Source: Calothrix membranacea FACHB-236 (lineage in GTDB: Bacteria; Cyanobacteriota; Cyanobacteriia; Cyanobacteriales; Nostocaceae). From it: 64,000 bases of DNA. The stretch is from contig NZ_JACJPX010000009.1 of assembly GCF_014696315.1 (NCBI RefSeq), positions 1-64,000 on the forward strand, written 5' to 3'. The notes beneath the pieces are model-generated. The model was not told where the DNA came from. It did not search any database and saw only the letters and a program-made list of their open reading frames with translations. A program made the position numbers and the translations under genes. Below, piece after piece: positions 63,694 to 64,000 of the stretch. Within the stretch, counting starts at the first letter, position 1; each line of letters begins with the position of its first letter.

Positions 63694-64000
63694 TCGCTTT
63701 ATCTATGAGCAGTCATGTCTTATAACAATACAGCAGTCAAGGGGAGATGAGGGAGATGAGGGGGATAAGGGAGATGAGGGGGATAAGGGAGATGAGAGGG
63801 ATAGAGAGAAATAACAAAGACCAATTACCAATTACCAATTACCAATTACCAATTACCAATTACCAATTACCAATTACCCATTACCCATTACCCATTACCC
63901 ATTACCCATTACCCATTACCCATTACTCTATGCCTCAAACGGAACTTTATCCCAGCTAAGCGAGTCTCTTATGTATAGAATTGATCTGCTAATATTTTGA
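63694..64000. other. Terminal intergenic region with heptamer arrays
   Basis: GAGATGAGGG and GGGATAA repeats (63738-63799) lead into the CCAATTA/CCCATTA array. The last 75 bases contain only very short frames. No gene is seen. Confidence 0.6.
63821..63925. repeat. Compound heptanucleotide array (8 x CCAATTA, 7 x CCCATTA)
   Basis: Eight perfect CCAATTA units (63821-63876) pass without interruption into seven CCCATTA units (63877-63925). A single base change has been fixed and then expanded, showing growth by slippage or unequal exchange. Confidence 0.9.

Overview
The window is chromosomal DNA from a filamentous, probably heterocyst-forming cyanobacterium of the Nostoc/Calothrix/Tolypothrix type. 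The evidence is the very frequent HIP1 octamer GCGATCGC in genes and gaps, short tandem heptanucleotide repeats in many intergenic regions, cyanobacteria-specific proteins (COP23-domain protein, a PlmA-like GntR regulator, a Flv1/Flv3-type diflavin pair, a mannose-1-phosphate guanylyltransferase/phosphomannomutase fusion), and very large multidomain kinases. No database search was possible; all calls rest on reading the sequence and on remembered family motifs.

Layout. 1-1221 is a gene-poor, repeat-bearing leader. 1222-9257 holds a glutathione S-transferase, a secreted GH1 glycosidase, a COP23 protein, an M48 metalloprotease and a dynamin-like GTPase. 9519-14638 holds a Flv3-type/Flv1-type diflavin flavoprotein pair and RNase Z. 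14797-15062 is a 21-bp tandem array, followed by an M56 peptidase/BlaI-type repressor pair, an acyltransferase, an OmpR-type response regulator, hisG, a HigA antitoxin remnant and the sugar nucleotidyltransferase/PMM fusion. 22850-24910 is a TPM-domain/LemA pair. 25159-30939 is a 1926-residue Ser/Thr kinase-AAA-GAF-PAS-histidine kinase.

31202-39137 is a signalling block on the minus strand. RsbR, RsbS and RsbT homologues (a stressosome core) are followed by a switch ATPase fused to a PP2C/SpoIIE-type phosphatase. After a repeat-filled gap come two hybrid histidine kinases, the first carrying its own RsbT-like ATPase domain. nadA, a metallophosphoesterase and tRNA-Ser(UGA) follow.

42533-49461, between the tRNA and a ribosomal S1-type gene, is an accessory, defence-like region. 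It holds a Swt1-type HEPN protein, a MotB/OmpA-like protein and a MotA/ExbB-like protein with a long tail (a ZorB/ZorA-like pair), a divergent membrane Ser/Thr kinase, two PIN-toxin modules, a small HTH protein and an unknown protein. This is the best candidate for a new system: a Zorya-like ion-channel pair joined to a HEPN ribonuclease-type gene without the usual ZorC/D/E.

49592-63693 is core metabolism and proteostasis: S1-type protein, dienelactone hydrolase, PlmA-like regulator, alpha/beta hydrolase, the tig-clpP-clpX cluster, an asd-dapA-rnj cluster and an ion-transporter-superfamily permease. The window ends in heptanucleotide repeats. Dispersed inverted-repeat elements (at least two MITE-like families and two palindrome families) recur across the window.
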